Of a stretch of 10,769 nt of DNA, positions 1 to 7,731 are shown piece after piece (the first letter of the stretch is position 1; the number at the start of each line of letters is the position of its first letter). The position numbers and the translations under genes are program-made. The notes beneath the pieces are model-generated. The model made no database searches, had not been told where the DNA came from, and was given only the letters and a program-made list of their open reading frames with translations. Origin of the DNA: an uncultured Flavobacteriales bacterium (GTDB lineage: Bacteria > Bacteroidota > Bacteroidia > Flavobacteriales_D > Sanyastnellaceae); assembly GCA_937967465.1 (NCBI GenBank), contig CALBSW010000149.1, positions 1 through 10,769 of the forward strand, written 5' to 3'.

Positions 1-491
1 TGTACGCGGATGCCGAAGGCCGCATGCGCATCGCCAAGGCGTTCAACGACGCCATCGCCGACGGCCGGCTCTCCGGACCGGTCATCCTCGGCCGCGACCA
101 CCACGATGTGAGCGGCACCGACAGCCCGTACCGGGAGACCTCCAACATCTACGATGGCTCGGCCTTCACAGCCGACATGGCCGTCCAGAACTTCGTGGGC
201 GACGCCTTCCGCGGCGCCACCTGGGTGTCGTTGCACAACGGCGGCGGAGTGGGCTGGGGCGAAGTCATGAACGGCGGCTTCGGCATGCTGCTCGACGGCT
301 CCGCAGAAGCGGAAAACAAGCTGACCTCCATGCTCCACTGGGACGTCAACAACGGCATCGCCCGCCGCAGCTGGGCCCGCAACGACGAAGCCCAATTCGC
401 CATTCGCCGCGCGATGGAGGCCGAACCGCGCCTCAAGGTGACCCTCGCTCAGAAGGCCGACGCCGACCTCATTCGCCGCGCCCTGTCCTGA
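1..491 (+). CDS. hutU: Urocanate hydratase, C-terminal part (5' end outside window)
   Basis: Urocanase adds water to urocanate to give imidazolonepropionate, the second step of histidine degradation in the cytoplasm, using tightly bound NAD+. The reading frame is open from base 3, so the gene starts upstream; about 162 C-terminal residues are visible. The conserved blocks RDHHDVSGTDSPYRETSN, FVGDAFRGATWVSLHNGGG and the VNNGIARRSWARN stretch near the end are nearly diagnostic. These blocks match the long urocanase type (about 670 residues, shared by animals and some bacteria) better than the shorter Pseudomonas/Bacillus type, judged from memory of the families. The active-site cysteine region lies upstream and is not visible. 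The stop codon overlaps the start of the next gene by one base, so the two are probably cotranscribed. The identification is firm; completeness of the gene cannot be judged. Confidence 0.95.
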   Translation, partial: YADAEGRMRIAKAFNDAIADGRLSGPVILGRDHHDVSGTDSPYRETSNIYDGSAFTADMAVQNFVGDAFRGATWVSLHNGGGVGWGEVMNGGFGMLLDGSAEAENKLTSMLHWDVNNGIARRSWARNDEAQFAIRRAMEAEPRLKVTLAQKADADLIRRALS

Positions 492-1069
492 TGGAGCATT
501 ACCAGTGCCACTGGACACCGTCTTCCAGTGGAGACCAGGCCCTGCCTGCAGGGCCATGGACGGGCTACCACTTCGAAGAGTGTGAGTTCGAAGGATTGGA
601 CCTGTCTGGACAAGACCTCCGCAACGCCCGTTTCGAAAACTGCGTCTTTCGCCAGTGCTTGCTTCAGGACGTCCGACTCACCGGAACCCGGCTGCACGGC
701 GTTCGCTTCGAACAATGCACGCTCCCGGGGCTCCGCTGGTCCACCCTCGACACCCTCGTTCTCGATTTCACGCTGGTGGAATGCCGCGCGCCCTTGGGCG
801 ACTGGGGGGAGATGGACCTGCAGGGCATTCAGTTCAAGGCCTGTGACCTCAGCGGTGGCAACTTCTCCATGACCGATGCGAGAAAGACCGGGTGGGCCGA
901 TTGCAGGCTGCGCGACACGATTTTCGACCGCACAGACCTGCGGGAAGCCGACTTTCGTGGCGCCTCCGGTTGGACCATTGACCCGGCCGAGAACCGCTTG
1001 CGGGGCGCCCGGTTTGACAGCGCCGACTTGACGGGATTGGTGCAATCCCTGGGCATCCTACTGGATTGA
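491..1069 (+). CDS. Pentapeptide-repeat protein, Qnr-like overall layout
   Basis: This 192-residue protein has no predicted signal peptide or membrane segment. It shows two blocks of A(D/N)LxF-type pentapeptide repeats, roughly residues 28-82 and 108-158, with typical units such as CEFEG, LDLSG, ARFEN, CVFRQ, CDLSG, ADFRG. These should fold as a right-handed quadrilateral beta helix. The C-terminal stretch (about 161-189: IDPAENRLRGARF followed by LTGLVQSLGI) resembles the conserved end of Qnr-like and other roughly 190-220-residue pentapeptide proteins. Some relatives mimic DNA and protect DNA gyrase; whether this one does cannot be told from sequence, and most family members have no known function. 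The ATG at 491 overlaps the hutU stop (TGATG), which suggests translational coupling, but no functional link to histidine degradation is evident. Family assignment is firm, role unknown. Confidence 0.88.
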   Translation: MEHYQCHWTPSSSGDQALPAGPWTGYHFEECEFEGLDLSGQDLRNARFENCVFRQCLLQDVRLTGTRLHGVRFEQCTLPGLRWSTLDTLVLDFTLVECRAPLGDWGEMDLQGIQFKACDLSGGNFSMTDARKTGWADCRLRDTIFDRTDLREADFRGASGWTIDPAENRLRGARFDSADLTGLVQSLGILLD

Positions 1070-1088
1070 CCCCGGGACACGAAACGTT

Positions 1089-1117
1089 GGAAACGATTTA
1101 ACATCGATTTCGTTTCC
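1089..1117. promoter_or_regulatory. Inverted repeat, probable TetR-type operator
   Basis: Perfect 8-bp arms GGAAACGA (1089-1096) and TCGTTTCC (1110-1117) are separated by 13 bases. A third copy of the core GAAACG lies just upstream at 1081-1086. The right arm covers the -33 element of the promoter called here, so a bound dimer would block RNA polymerase. TetR-family repressors usually bind such dyads next to their own genes. That the downstream regulator is the ligand is inference. Confidence 0.6.
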
Positions 1118-1143
1118 GCCCGAGACATCAACGGGTACTTTTG
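1113..1143 (+). promoter_or_regulatory. Bacteroidota-type promoter for the efflux operon
   Basis: TTTC (1113-1116), 19 bases, then TACTTTTG (1136-1143). The second element matches the Bacteroidota -7 consensus TAnnTTTG exactly, and the first differs by one base from the -33 consensus TTTG with normal spacing. Transcription would begin near 1149, giving a leader of about 15 bases before the ATG at 1164. The match is to the primary sigma consensus of this phylum, known from Bacteroides and Flavobacterium. Confidence 0.65.
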
Positions 1144-1163
1144 CGGCCTGAAAGCGCATTGGG

Positions 1164-1817
1164 ATGTCTCCAGCTCCTCCAAACTCCACCCTCGATTCCC
1201 GGCTCGAAGAGCTCTTGGACGGGTGTGAGCAGACCTTTCGGCGCATCGGGGTCCGCGCCGTGAGCATGGACGACCTCGCCCGTGAGCTTGGCGTGTCGAA
1301 GAAGACCCTCTACAAGTACTGCAAGGACAAGGCCGACCTCGTGCTGCAAGTCTTTGACCGCATGTGCACCCGCCAGGACACGCGGATTTCCGCCTTGTCC
1401 GCCAGCGGAGAGAACGCCATCGACGCCGTCATCCAAACCATGGAATACGTCCAGATGGAGCTGAGGGAAATGCACCCCAGCATGCTGTTTGACCTCCAGA
1501 AGTACTACCCGGCCGCCCTGCAGCGGCTCGAACAGCACAAGCACGAAAACATGGAGGGCTACTTGCTCCGCAACGTGGAGCGCGGCCAACGGGAAGGCTT
1601 CTACCGCAAGGACTTCGACGCCAAACTGATTTCCCGACTCCACATGGCCATGGTCCAGACCATGACCAACCCGGCCACACTTGAAGAATTCGGACGCCCC
1701 TTGTCCGAACTCCAGCAGGAACTTCACGCCTATCACCTCCGCGGCATTGCAACCGAAGAGGGCATGGCCTATTACCACCAACGCAACCGGGCCAAGCAAG
1801 CCCACGCCGTCTCATGA
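1164..1817 (+). CDS. TetR/AcrR-family transcriptional regulator of the efflux operon
   Basis: This 217-residue protein has the length and layout of TetR-family repressors. The N-terminal DNA-binding domain spans about residues 12-58, with the helix-turn-helix near 35-54 (SMDDLARELGVSKKTLYKYC), including the family hallmark GVSKKTLYKYCKDKADL. The rest is an alpha-helical ligand-binding and dimerisation domain too variable to predict a ligand. The ATG at 1164 is chosen because the first helix of the DNA-binding domain begins soon after it and the promoter ends 20 bases upstream. The stop overlaps the start of the outer-membrane factor gene (ATGA at 1814-1817), so regulator and pump are on one transcript, and the protein probably represses its own operon until a substrate binds. 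Repressor rather than activator is inferred from the family and from the dyad overlapping the promoter. Confidence 0.92.
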   Translation: MSPAPPNSTLDSRLEELLDGCEQTFRRIGVRAVSMDDLARELGVSKKTLYKYCKDKADLVLQVFDRMCTRQDTRISALSASGENAIDAVIQTMEYVQMELREMHPSMLFDLQKYYPAALQRLEQHKHENMEGYLLRNVERGQREGFYRKDFDAKLISRLHMAMVQTMTNPATLEEFGRPLSELQQELHAYHLRGIATEEGMAYYHQRNRAKQAHAVS

Positions 1818-3217
1818 TCCGTACCCTTTCCCTCGCCTTGGGCTTTTGCCTCATAGGCCCTGCGATGCAGGCTCAATCCGGCATCCGCCTGACCCTGGAA
1901 GAAGCGCAGGCCGTGGCTGCCGAGCGCGCCTATGCCGTCCGCTATGCCGGCATCGACAAAGACCAGGCCGCCAGCACCACCCGCGAAACCATCGCCTCCG
2001 GATTTCCCCAGATCAGCGGCTCCGTCGAGTACAACCGCTACATCGACATCCCGACACAGGTCTCCAGCGGCGACATGTTTGGCTTCCCGGACTACCTGAC
2101 CACCTTCCTTGGCGGTGTGGCCCAAGCCACGGGTGTGCCGCTCGATGCGCCCCCCACCGATCCGGACGCCATACAAGAGTTCCAATTCGGGGCGGAACAG
2201 ACCATGACCGCCGGCATCACCGCCACCCAACTCGTGTTCAGCCCGAGCTACTTCGTGGGCATCCAGGCCGCCAAGGCCTATGCCAGCGCCATGGAAGCCG
2301 CGGAGTCCAGCTCCATCGCGGACGCCCGGCGCGCTGCCGGTGAAGCCTACGCGGCCGCCTTGGCCGCCGACCAGAACGTGGCCATCCTCCGCGAAGCCGA
2401 GGCCCTCGCCACGGAGGCCTTCGAACAAACCCGCGCCCTCGTCGACGCCGGACTCGCCGAAGCCACCGATGCTGACCAGCTCGAGCTCGCCGTATCCGAT
2501 GTGGCCCAGCAACGGACCACCGCCGAAAGCATGGCGCAAGTCGCCCTCGACGCGTTGAAGTTCACCATCGGCATGCCGGTGGAGACCACCGTCATCCTGG
2601 CCGACTCCTTCGAGACGCTCGAAACCAGTTTTGACGGCGCTTCCGTCCTGGGCACGCCCTTCGACGCCGTTCGCCTGCCTGAAATCCGGACGCAGGCCCG
2701 CAACCTCGAGCTGTCCGAATTGGGCATCCGCAACGAAAAAGCCGCCGGATTGCCCAGCATCGGCGCCTTCTACACCAACCAGCGCAACGCCCAGCGCGAC
2801 GCGTTCAACTTCTTGGGTGAAGGCAGCTGGTACCCCATCCAATTGGTGGGCGTCCAGATGACCATCCCCATCTGGTCCAGTTTCGCCGGCAAGGAACGCG
2901 TTCTTCAGGCCGAATTGACCCGCGACCGGGCCGCCACCGCGTTGGATCAGCTCACCCAAGCGGCGCAATTGGAATACCGCGCTGCCCTGTCCGAATACAC
3001 CTCCGCCCTCGAGCAACGGGAGCAGGCCCAGCGCGGCCTCGACCTCGCCACCCGCATCCTCGACCGCACCCGCACCAAATTCACCGAAGGCCTGGCCAGC
3101 AGTTTTGACCTGACCCAAGCCCAAAACCAACGGGTCAACGCACAAGGCAGCCTGACCCAGGCCACACTCCGCTGGCTCAACGCCCACCTCCGTCTCCAAC
3201 GCTCCCTCAACGCCTGA
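1814..3217 (+). CDS. TolC-like outer-membrane efflux protein
   Basis: This 467-residue protein is the outer-membrane channel of the tripartite pump. Residues 1-20 form a signal peptide (MIRTL, hydrophobic core, likely cleavage after AMQA). No lipobox cysteine follows, so it is probably not lipid-anchored, unlike OprM. Two OEP repeats follow, each with long alpha-helical, coiled-coil-like stretches rich in Ala, Gln and Glu (about 150-250 and 360-465). Typical family signatures are VFSPSYFVGIQAAKA after the first half, PIWSSFAGKERVLQAE near 352-367, and the TKFTEGLASSFDLTQAQNQ region (421-439). The start ATG overlaps the regulator stop by four bases; the adaptor gene follows after a four-base gap. 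Family and role in the complex are firm; no substrate can be inferred. The gene lacks a visible Shine-Dalgarno sequence, so translation may be coupled to the preceding gene. Confidence 0.93.
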   Translation: MIRTLSLALGFCLIGPAMQAQSGIRLTLEEAQAVAAERAYAVRYAGIDKDQAASTTRETIASGFPQISGSVEYNRYIDIPTQVSSGDMFGFPDYLTTFLGGVAQATGVPLDAPPTDPDAIQEFQFGAEQTMTAGITATQLVFSPSYFVGIQAAKAYASAMEAAESSSIADARRAAGEAYAAALAADQNVAILREAEALATEAFEQTRALVDAGLAEATDADQLELAVSDVAQQRTTAESMAQVALDALKFTIGMPVETTVILADSFETLETSFDGASVLGTPFDAVRLPEIRTQARNLELSELGIRNEKAAGLPSIGAFYTNQRNAQRDAFNFLGEGSWYPIQLVGVQMTIPIWSSFAGKERVLQAELTRDRAATALDQLTQAAQLEYRAALSEYTSALEQREQAQRGLDLATRILDRTRTKFTEGLASSFDLTQAQNQRVNAQGSLTQATLRWLNAHLRLQRSLNA

Positions 3218-3221
3218 TCCC

Positions 3222-4268
3222 ATGATCCGCACCCTTCTCCTCCTGGCGGTTCCCGCCCTGTTCCTTGCCGCCTGTGGTGCCCCTGAGGCCCCCGCCGGCG
3301 ATGCCACCAACACCGATGTTGACCAGGCCAACCCCGATGCCCGAAAGGTCACCACGTTGACCCTCGAAGCGGCGCCATTCGACCACTACTTCACCGTCCA
3401 GGGCAATGTGGAAACCGACCGCATGGCCCGCCTTTTCCCGATGACACAAGGCGCTGTCGAACGCATCCGCGTGACCGAAGGCGAGACCGTCCGCAAGGGC
3501 CAAGTGCTCCTCGAGCTCGACAACGACGTTGTGGCCAGCAACCAAGACGAACTGGAGACGCGCCTCGATCTGGCCCAAGACGTTCTCGCCCGCCAGGAGC
3601 GACTCTGGGAACAAGGCATCGGCACCGAGGTCCAGCTGTTGGAAGCCCGGACCAATGTGGAGGCCCTCGAGGAAAGCATTGCCGCCTTCTCCGAGCAAGT
3701 CGACCTCGGTCAAATCACCGCACCTTTCGACGGGACGGTGGACCGCATTTTCGCCAAGGAAGGCGAGATGGCCTCCCCGATGCAGCCCGTGGTCCGCGTG
3801 CTCGACCTCGAGGAGATGTACGTCCGGGCCTCCGTCAGCGACCACTACGTTGGAGCGGTTTCAGAGGGCCAACGCGTGGACATCGTCGTGCCCGGCATGG
3901 ACACGTTGTCCTCTTCCATCGGCCGCGTCGGTCGGTACATCGAGCCGGCCAACCGAACCTTCGAAATTGTCGTGCCCGTCGAGGGAGACCACGGCCTGCT
4001 GCCCAACCAGTTCGTCTCCCTGCGCATCAACGACCTCCACGTGGACACGGCCCTGACGCTGCCGCTGAGCCTCATCCTGCAGGACCGCGCCGGCAAGGAC
4101 TTCGTGTACCGCATCGAAAACGGCCGCGCCCAGCGTCAACCGGTCACCATCGGCACCGCCTTTGAGGACCGCGTCCTCATCCTCGATGGTCTTGAAGCCG
4201 GCGCCACCATCATCGACCGCGGCGCAGGCCAGGTCGTCGAAGGAGAAGCCGTTCAAGTGATCCGTTGA
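3222..4268 (+). CDS. RND efflux periplasmic adaptor (membrane fusion lipoprotein)
   Basis: This 348-residue adaptor bridges the inner-membrane pump and outer-membrane channel. The signal sequence ends in the lipobox LAAC with cysteine 18, so the protein should be lipid-anchored; a flexible linker rich in Ala, Asp, Asn and Pro follows to about residue 42. Domain order is as in MexA/AcrA relatives: first half of the lipoyl domain (about 73-103, including VTEGETVRKGQVLLELD), a short alpha hairpin (about 104-163), second lipoyl half (about 164-195, ITAPFDGTVDRIFAKEGE), beta barrel (about 198-275) and membrane-proximal domain (about 280-348, LPLSLILQD then VTIGTAFEDRVLILDGLEAG). It lies four bases after the channel gene and 22 bases before the pump gene. 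Family and role are firm. Confidence 0.94.
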   Translation: MIRTLLLLAVPALFLAACGAPEAPAGDATNTDVDQANPDARKVTTLTLEAAPFDHYFTVQGNVETDRMARLFPMTQGAVERIRVTEGETVRKGQVLLELDNDVVASNQDELETRLDLAQDVLARQERLWEQGIGTEVQLLEARTNVEALEESIAAFSEQVDLGQITAPFDGTVDRIFAKEGEMASPMQPVVRVLDLEEMYVRASVSDHYVGAVSEGQRVDIVVPGMDTLSSSIGRVGRYIEPANRTFEIVVPVEGDHGLLPNQFVSLRINDLHVDTALTLPLSLILQDRAGKDFVYRIENGRAQRQPVTIGTAFEDRVLILDGLEAGATIIDRGAGQVVEGEAVQVIR

Positions 4269-4290
4269 CCCGAACCCCGACTGATTCCCC

Positions 4291-7200
4291 ATGAATTCAG
4301 AGAAACTCAAGGAATTCGGGCTGAGCACGGCCTCCATCCGCAACCGGACAACGGTCGCGGTGCTCATCGCGATCATCCTGATTGCCGGCATCTCGAGCTA
4401 CATCACCGTTCCGAAGGAGAGCTTCCCGGAAGTGAGCGTGCCCGAGGTCTACATCGGCACCGCCTACCCGGGCAACAGCCCTGGAGACATTGAAAAGCTG
4501 ATCACGCGCCCGATTGAAAAGGAGCTCAAGAGCATCACGGGCATCGACGTGATCCTCTCCACGAGCCAACAGGGCTACAGCGCCATCGACGTCAAATTCG
4601 ACTTCTCGGTCACCCCCGAGGTCGCCTTGCGCAAAGTCAAGGACAAGGTGGACGTCGCCATGAGCGACCCGAGCTTCCCGGACGACCTGCCGAGCGACCC
4701 GAATGTCTTCGAGCTCAATTTCTCGGAACTGATCCCCGTGATGCAGGTCAATCTGTCGGGCGACTACCCCATCGACCAGCTCGAGGATTTCGCCGAAGAA
4801 CTGCAAGACCGCATCGAGAACCTTCAAGAAATCAATGAGGCCGAAATCCGCGGTGTCAACAAGAAGGAGATGGAGGTCGAGGTCGATTACCTCAAGGCGG
4901 AAGCCCGCCTCGTCAGCTTCAACGACATCGCCCAGGCCATCGGCCAGGAGAACGTCTCCATCTCCGGTGGCGACATCCTGATGGACGGTCGACGGCGGAC
5001 GGTTCAAGTGGTCGGAGACTTCCGCGATGCCGCCGAACTCGAAGCCATCATCGTGAAGGCGGAAGGCGGCAAGCCCGTCTACCTCCGCGACGTGGCCAAG
5101 GTCCAATTCGTCGACCAGGAAGCGACCAGCTTCGCCCGCGAGTGGGGCAACCCCGTGGTGTCCCTCGACGTGCGGAAGCGCTCGGGAGAGAACCTCATCA
5201 TCGCCTCCGACGAGATCAACCGCATCATCGCCGAGGCCAAGGCTGAGTTCCTCCCGGCCGACCTCAACGTCAGCATCACCTCCGACCAGTCGGACCAGAC
5301 GCGAACGCAGGTCGACGAGCTGCAGAACAGCATCATCCTCGGGGTCCTGCTCGTGGTCGGCGTGCTGCTCTTCTTCCTCGGACTGCGCAACGCCCTCTTC
5401 GTGGGGGTCGCCATCCCGTTGTCGATGTTCCTCAGCTTCGCCATCCTCAACGCCCTCGGCATCACCTTCAACGTGATGGTGCTCTTCGCCCTGGTGCTCG
5501 CACTGGGCATGCTGGTGGACAACGGCATCGTGGTCGTCGAGAACATCTATCGACTGATGGACGAGGGCATGTCGCCCTTCGACGCCGCCCGCTACGGTGT
5601 CGGTGAGGTGGCCTGGCCCATCATCGCCTCCACGGCCACCACGCTCGCCGCCTTCCTGCCGCTGGCCATCTGGCCGGGCATCATTGGCGAGTTCATGCAG
5701 TACCTGCCGTTCACGCTCATCATCGTGCTGTCTTCTTCGCTGTTTGTCGCCTTGGTCATCAACCCCATGCTGACCAGCGTCTACATGCGAATCGAAGAGG
5801 CCGAAATGAACGTGCGCCGGCTCTTCATCACGACGGGCATCCTCATCGTCCTCGGACTGCTCCTGCTCGGTGCCGGACTCAACACGCTCGGCAACCTGCT
5901 CGTGCTCGGTGGCGTCGTGGGCCTCATCAACCGCTATGCCCTCACCCCGGCCACCGGGTGGTTCCAGAACCGGCTTCTGCCTGCCCTCGAGAACGTCTAC
6001 GAGCGTGTGCTCCGGTTCGCGCTCGGTGGCGCCAAACCCTGGCTGTTCTTCTACGGGATGATCGGTCTGCTCTTTGGGTCGCTTGTCCTGCTCGGCATTT
6101 TCCCTCCGAAAGTGGAGTTCTTCCCGCAGAATGAGCCGCAGTATGTCAATGTCTACATCGACATGCCCATCGGCACCGACATCGAAGAGACCAACCGTGT
6201 CACGGAGGAAGTCGAAGCGATGGTCCTCGCGGCCATTCAACGTCCGGAGTTCCTGCGAACGGGTCCCGACGGACAGCCCGAGCAGTACCTGACCAACTCT
6301 GTGATCGCCCAAGTCGGAGAAGGCACCTCGGACCCCGCGGAGGGACCGCAGCTCGGCGCCACACCGCACAAGGGACGCATCACCGTCAGCTTCGTCAAGT
6401 TCCAAGACCGCGACGGCCTGAGCACCAAAGATGTGCTCAACGCCATTCGAGAGGAGGTCAAGGGATACCCGGACGCCATCATCCGCGCCACGAAGAATTC
6501 CGACGGTCCACCGCAAGGCCTGCCCATCAACATCGAAATCAGCAGCGCCGATTACGAGACGGCCCTCGCCTATGCCGACGGCATGAAGCGCTTCATTGAA
6601 AGCACCGACATCGAAGGGGTCGAGGGCTTGAAGCTCGACGTCGAGAAGTCCAAGCCGGAGATGCCGATCACCATCGACCGCGACAAGGCGCGCCGCTACG
6701 GACTCAGCACCCAGCAGATCGGCTTCGCCCTTCGAAGCGCCCTGTTTGGACGCGAAGTCAGCCGCTACAAGGATGGCGAAGACGACTACCCGATCAACCT
6801 GCGTTTTGCAGATGCGTACCGGAACAATGCCGACGCGCTGATGAACCAGAAGGTCATCTTCCGCAGCCAATCCGACGGACAAATCAAGGAAGTGCCCATC
6901 TCCGCCGTCGCCAGCGCCGGCCGGTCCACGACGTACAACGCCATCAAACGCAAGGACCTCGACCGGACCGTGACCCTCGCCTCCAACGTTCTCGAAGGCT
7001 ACAACGCCAACGAAATCGTGGCGGCGCTCAAGTCCGAGCTCGGCGACTACCCGGCGGAGGCTGGCGTGCAATGGGAGTTCACCGGACAGCAGGAGGAACA
7101 GGCCAAGGAGATGGCCTTCCTTTCCCGCGCCCTCGTCATCGCCCTCTTCCTCATTTTCCTCATCATCGTCGCCCAGTTCAACAGCATCTCCACGCCGTTC

Positions 7201-7731
7201 ATCATCGGCTTCAGCGTGCTGTTCTCCCTCACCGGCGTGTTCCTCGGGCTGGTGGTCTTCCGCCAGGACTTCGTGATCATCATGACCATGATCGGCATCA
7301 TCTCCCTGGCCGGGGTGGTGGTCAACAATGCCATCGTGCTCATCGACTACACCAACCTTCTGATCGACCGCAGAAAGCAAGAGCTGGGCTTGGGAGAAGA
7401 TGACCTGTTGCCCTTCCCTGAAATCGTGCCCCTGATCATCCAAGGGGGGCGCACGCGATTGCGCCCGGTGTTGCTCACCGCCATCACCACCGTACTGGGC
7501 TTGTTGCCCCTCGCCATCGGCATCAACGTCGACTTCTTCAGCCTGCTCGCTGAGTATGACGCCAAGATGTACATCGGCGGAGACAACAACATCTTCTGGA
7601 AGCCCATGAGCTGGGCCATCATCTACGGATTGACCTTCGCCACCTTCCTGACGCTGGTGATCGTGCCCATCATGATGTGGTACCTGACCCGCGCGAACTA
7701 CAAGTGGGTCAAGCGCCTGCCCCTCTCATGA
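4291..7731 (+). CDS. RND multidrug efflux permease (AcrB/HAE-like), 1146 residues
   Basis: This is the energised inner-membrane pump of the tripartite system. The RND layout is complete: first membrane helix about 20-40, periplasmic porter domain to about 340, a helix bundle from about 345 to 500, another helix at about 585-605, a second periplasmic domain about 606-935, and the final bundle about 942-1131. The conserved TM4 motif reads GMLVDNGIVVVENIYR, with Asp410 matching AcrB Asp407 but Asn411 in place of Asp408. In TM10 (GVVVNNAIVLIDY) Asn1012 replaces AcrB Lys940. Two extra hydrophobic stretches (about 511-530 and 533-546) lie between TM6 and TM7, and a loop at about 1082-1105 contains the YIGGDNN motif I recall from Bacteroidota pumps. 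At 1146 residues it is about 100 longer than AcrB. The stop overlaps the next start (ATGA). Proton-driven drug or lipid-like export is likely, but substrate is unknown. Confidence 0.94.
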   Translation: MNSEKLKEFGLSTASIRNRTTVAVLIAIILIAGISSYITVPKESFPEVSVPEVYIGTAYPGNSPGDIEKLITRPIEKELKSITGIDVILSTSQQGYSAIDVKFDFSVTPEVALRKVKDKVDVAMSDPSFPDDLPSDPNVFELNFSELIPVMQVNLSGDYPIDQLEDFAEELQDRIENLQEINEAEIRGVNKKEMEVEVDYLKAEARLVSFNDIAQAIGQENVSISGGDILMDGRRRTVQVVGDFRDAAELEAIIVKAEGGKPVYLRDVAKVQFVDQEATSFAREWGNPVVSLDVRKRSGENLIIASDEINRIIAEAKAEFLPADLNVSITSDQSDQTRTQVDELQNSIILGVLLVVGVLLFFLGLRNALFVGVAIPLSMFLSFAILNALGITFNVMVLFALVLALGMLVDNGIVVVENIYRLMDEGMSPFDAARYGVGEVAWPIIASTATTLAAFLPLAIWPGIIGEFMQYLPFTLIIVLSSSLFVALVINPMLTSVYMRIEEAEMNVRRLFITTGILIVLGLLLLGAGLNTLGNLLVLGGVVGLINRYALTPATGWFQNRLLPALENVYERVLRFALGGAKPWLFFYGMIGLLFGSLVLLGIFPPKVEFFPQNEPQYVNVYIDMPIGTDIEETNRVTEEVEAMVLAAIQRPEFLRTGPDGQPEQYLTNSVIAQVGEGTSDPAEGPQLGATPHKGRITVSFVKFQDRDGLSTKDVLNAIREEVKGYPDAIIRATKNSDGPPQGLPINIEISSADYETALAYADGMKRFIESTDIEGVEGLKLDVEKSKPEMPITIDRDKARRYGLSTQQIGFALRSALFGREVSRYKDGEDDYPINLRFADAYRNNADALMNQKVIFRSQSDGQIKEVPISAVASAGRSTTYNAIKRKDLDRTVTLASNVLEGYNANEIVAALKSELGDYPAEAGVQWEFTGQQEEQAKEMAFLSRALVIALFLIFLIIVAQFNSISTPFIIGFSVLFSLTGVFLGLVVFRQDFVIIMTMIGIISLAGVVVNNAIVLIDYTNLLIDRRKQELGLGEDDLLPFPEIVPLIIQGGRTRLRPVLLTAITTVLGLLPLAIGINVDFFSLLAEYDAKMYIGGDNNIFWKPMSWAIIYGLTFATFLTLVIVPIMMWYLTRANYKWVKRLPLS

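Noticed and set aside
1033..1049. Perfect hairpin GGGATTG-GTG-CAATCCC near the end of the pentapeptide-protein gene
   Set aside because: It lies inside the coding sequence about 20 bases before the stop, and no T-rich run follows, so a terminator call is not supported; one such 7-bp hairpin can arise by chance.
3221..3237. Near-identical start regions of the channel gene (1814) and adaptor gene (3222), both encoding MIRTL
   Set aside because: The similarity covers only about 16 bases, and both are ordinary signal-peptide starts; the proteins are otherwise unrelated, so no duplication is implied.
4297..7443. A 1048-codon open frame on the - strand opposite the RND pump gene, and a 527-codon one at 1772-3355
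   Set aside because: Both are low-complexity translations rich in Asp, Gly, Glu, His and Val, have no recognisable domain, and lie fully opposite well-supported genes. Long antisense frames are expected in GC-rich coding DNA with biased third positions.
7677..7727. Upstream in-frame start for the SDR, adding 17 residues
   Set aside because: The extension lies inside the pump coding sequence, does not resemble SDR sequence, and would place the Rossmann motif unusually far from the N-terminus; the ATGA junction at 7728 fits better.
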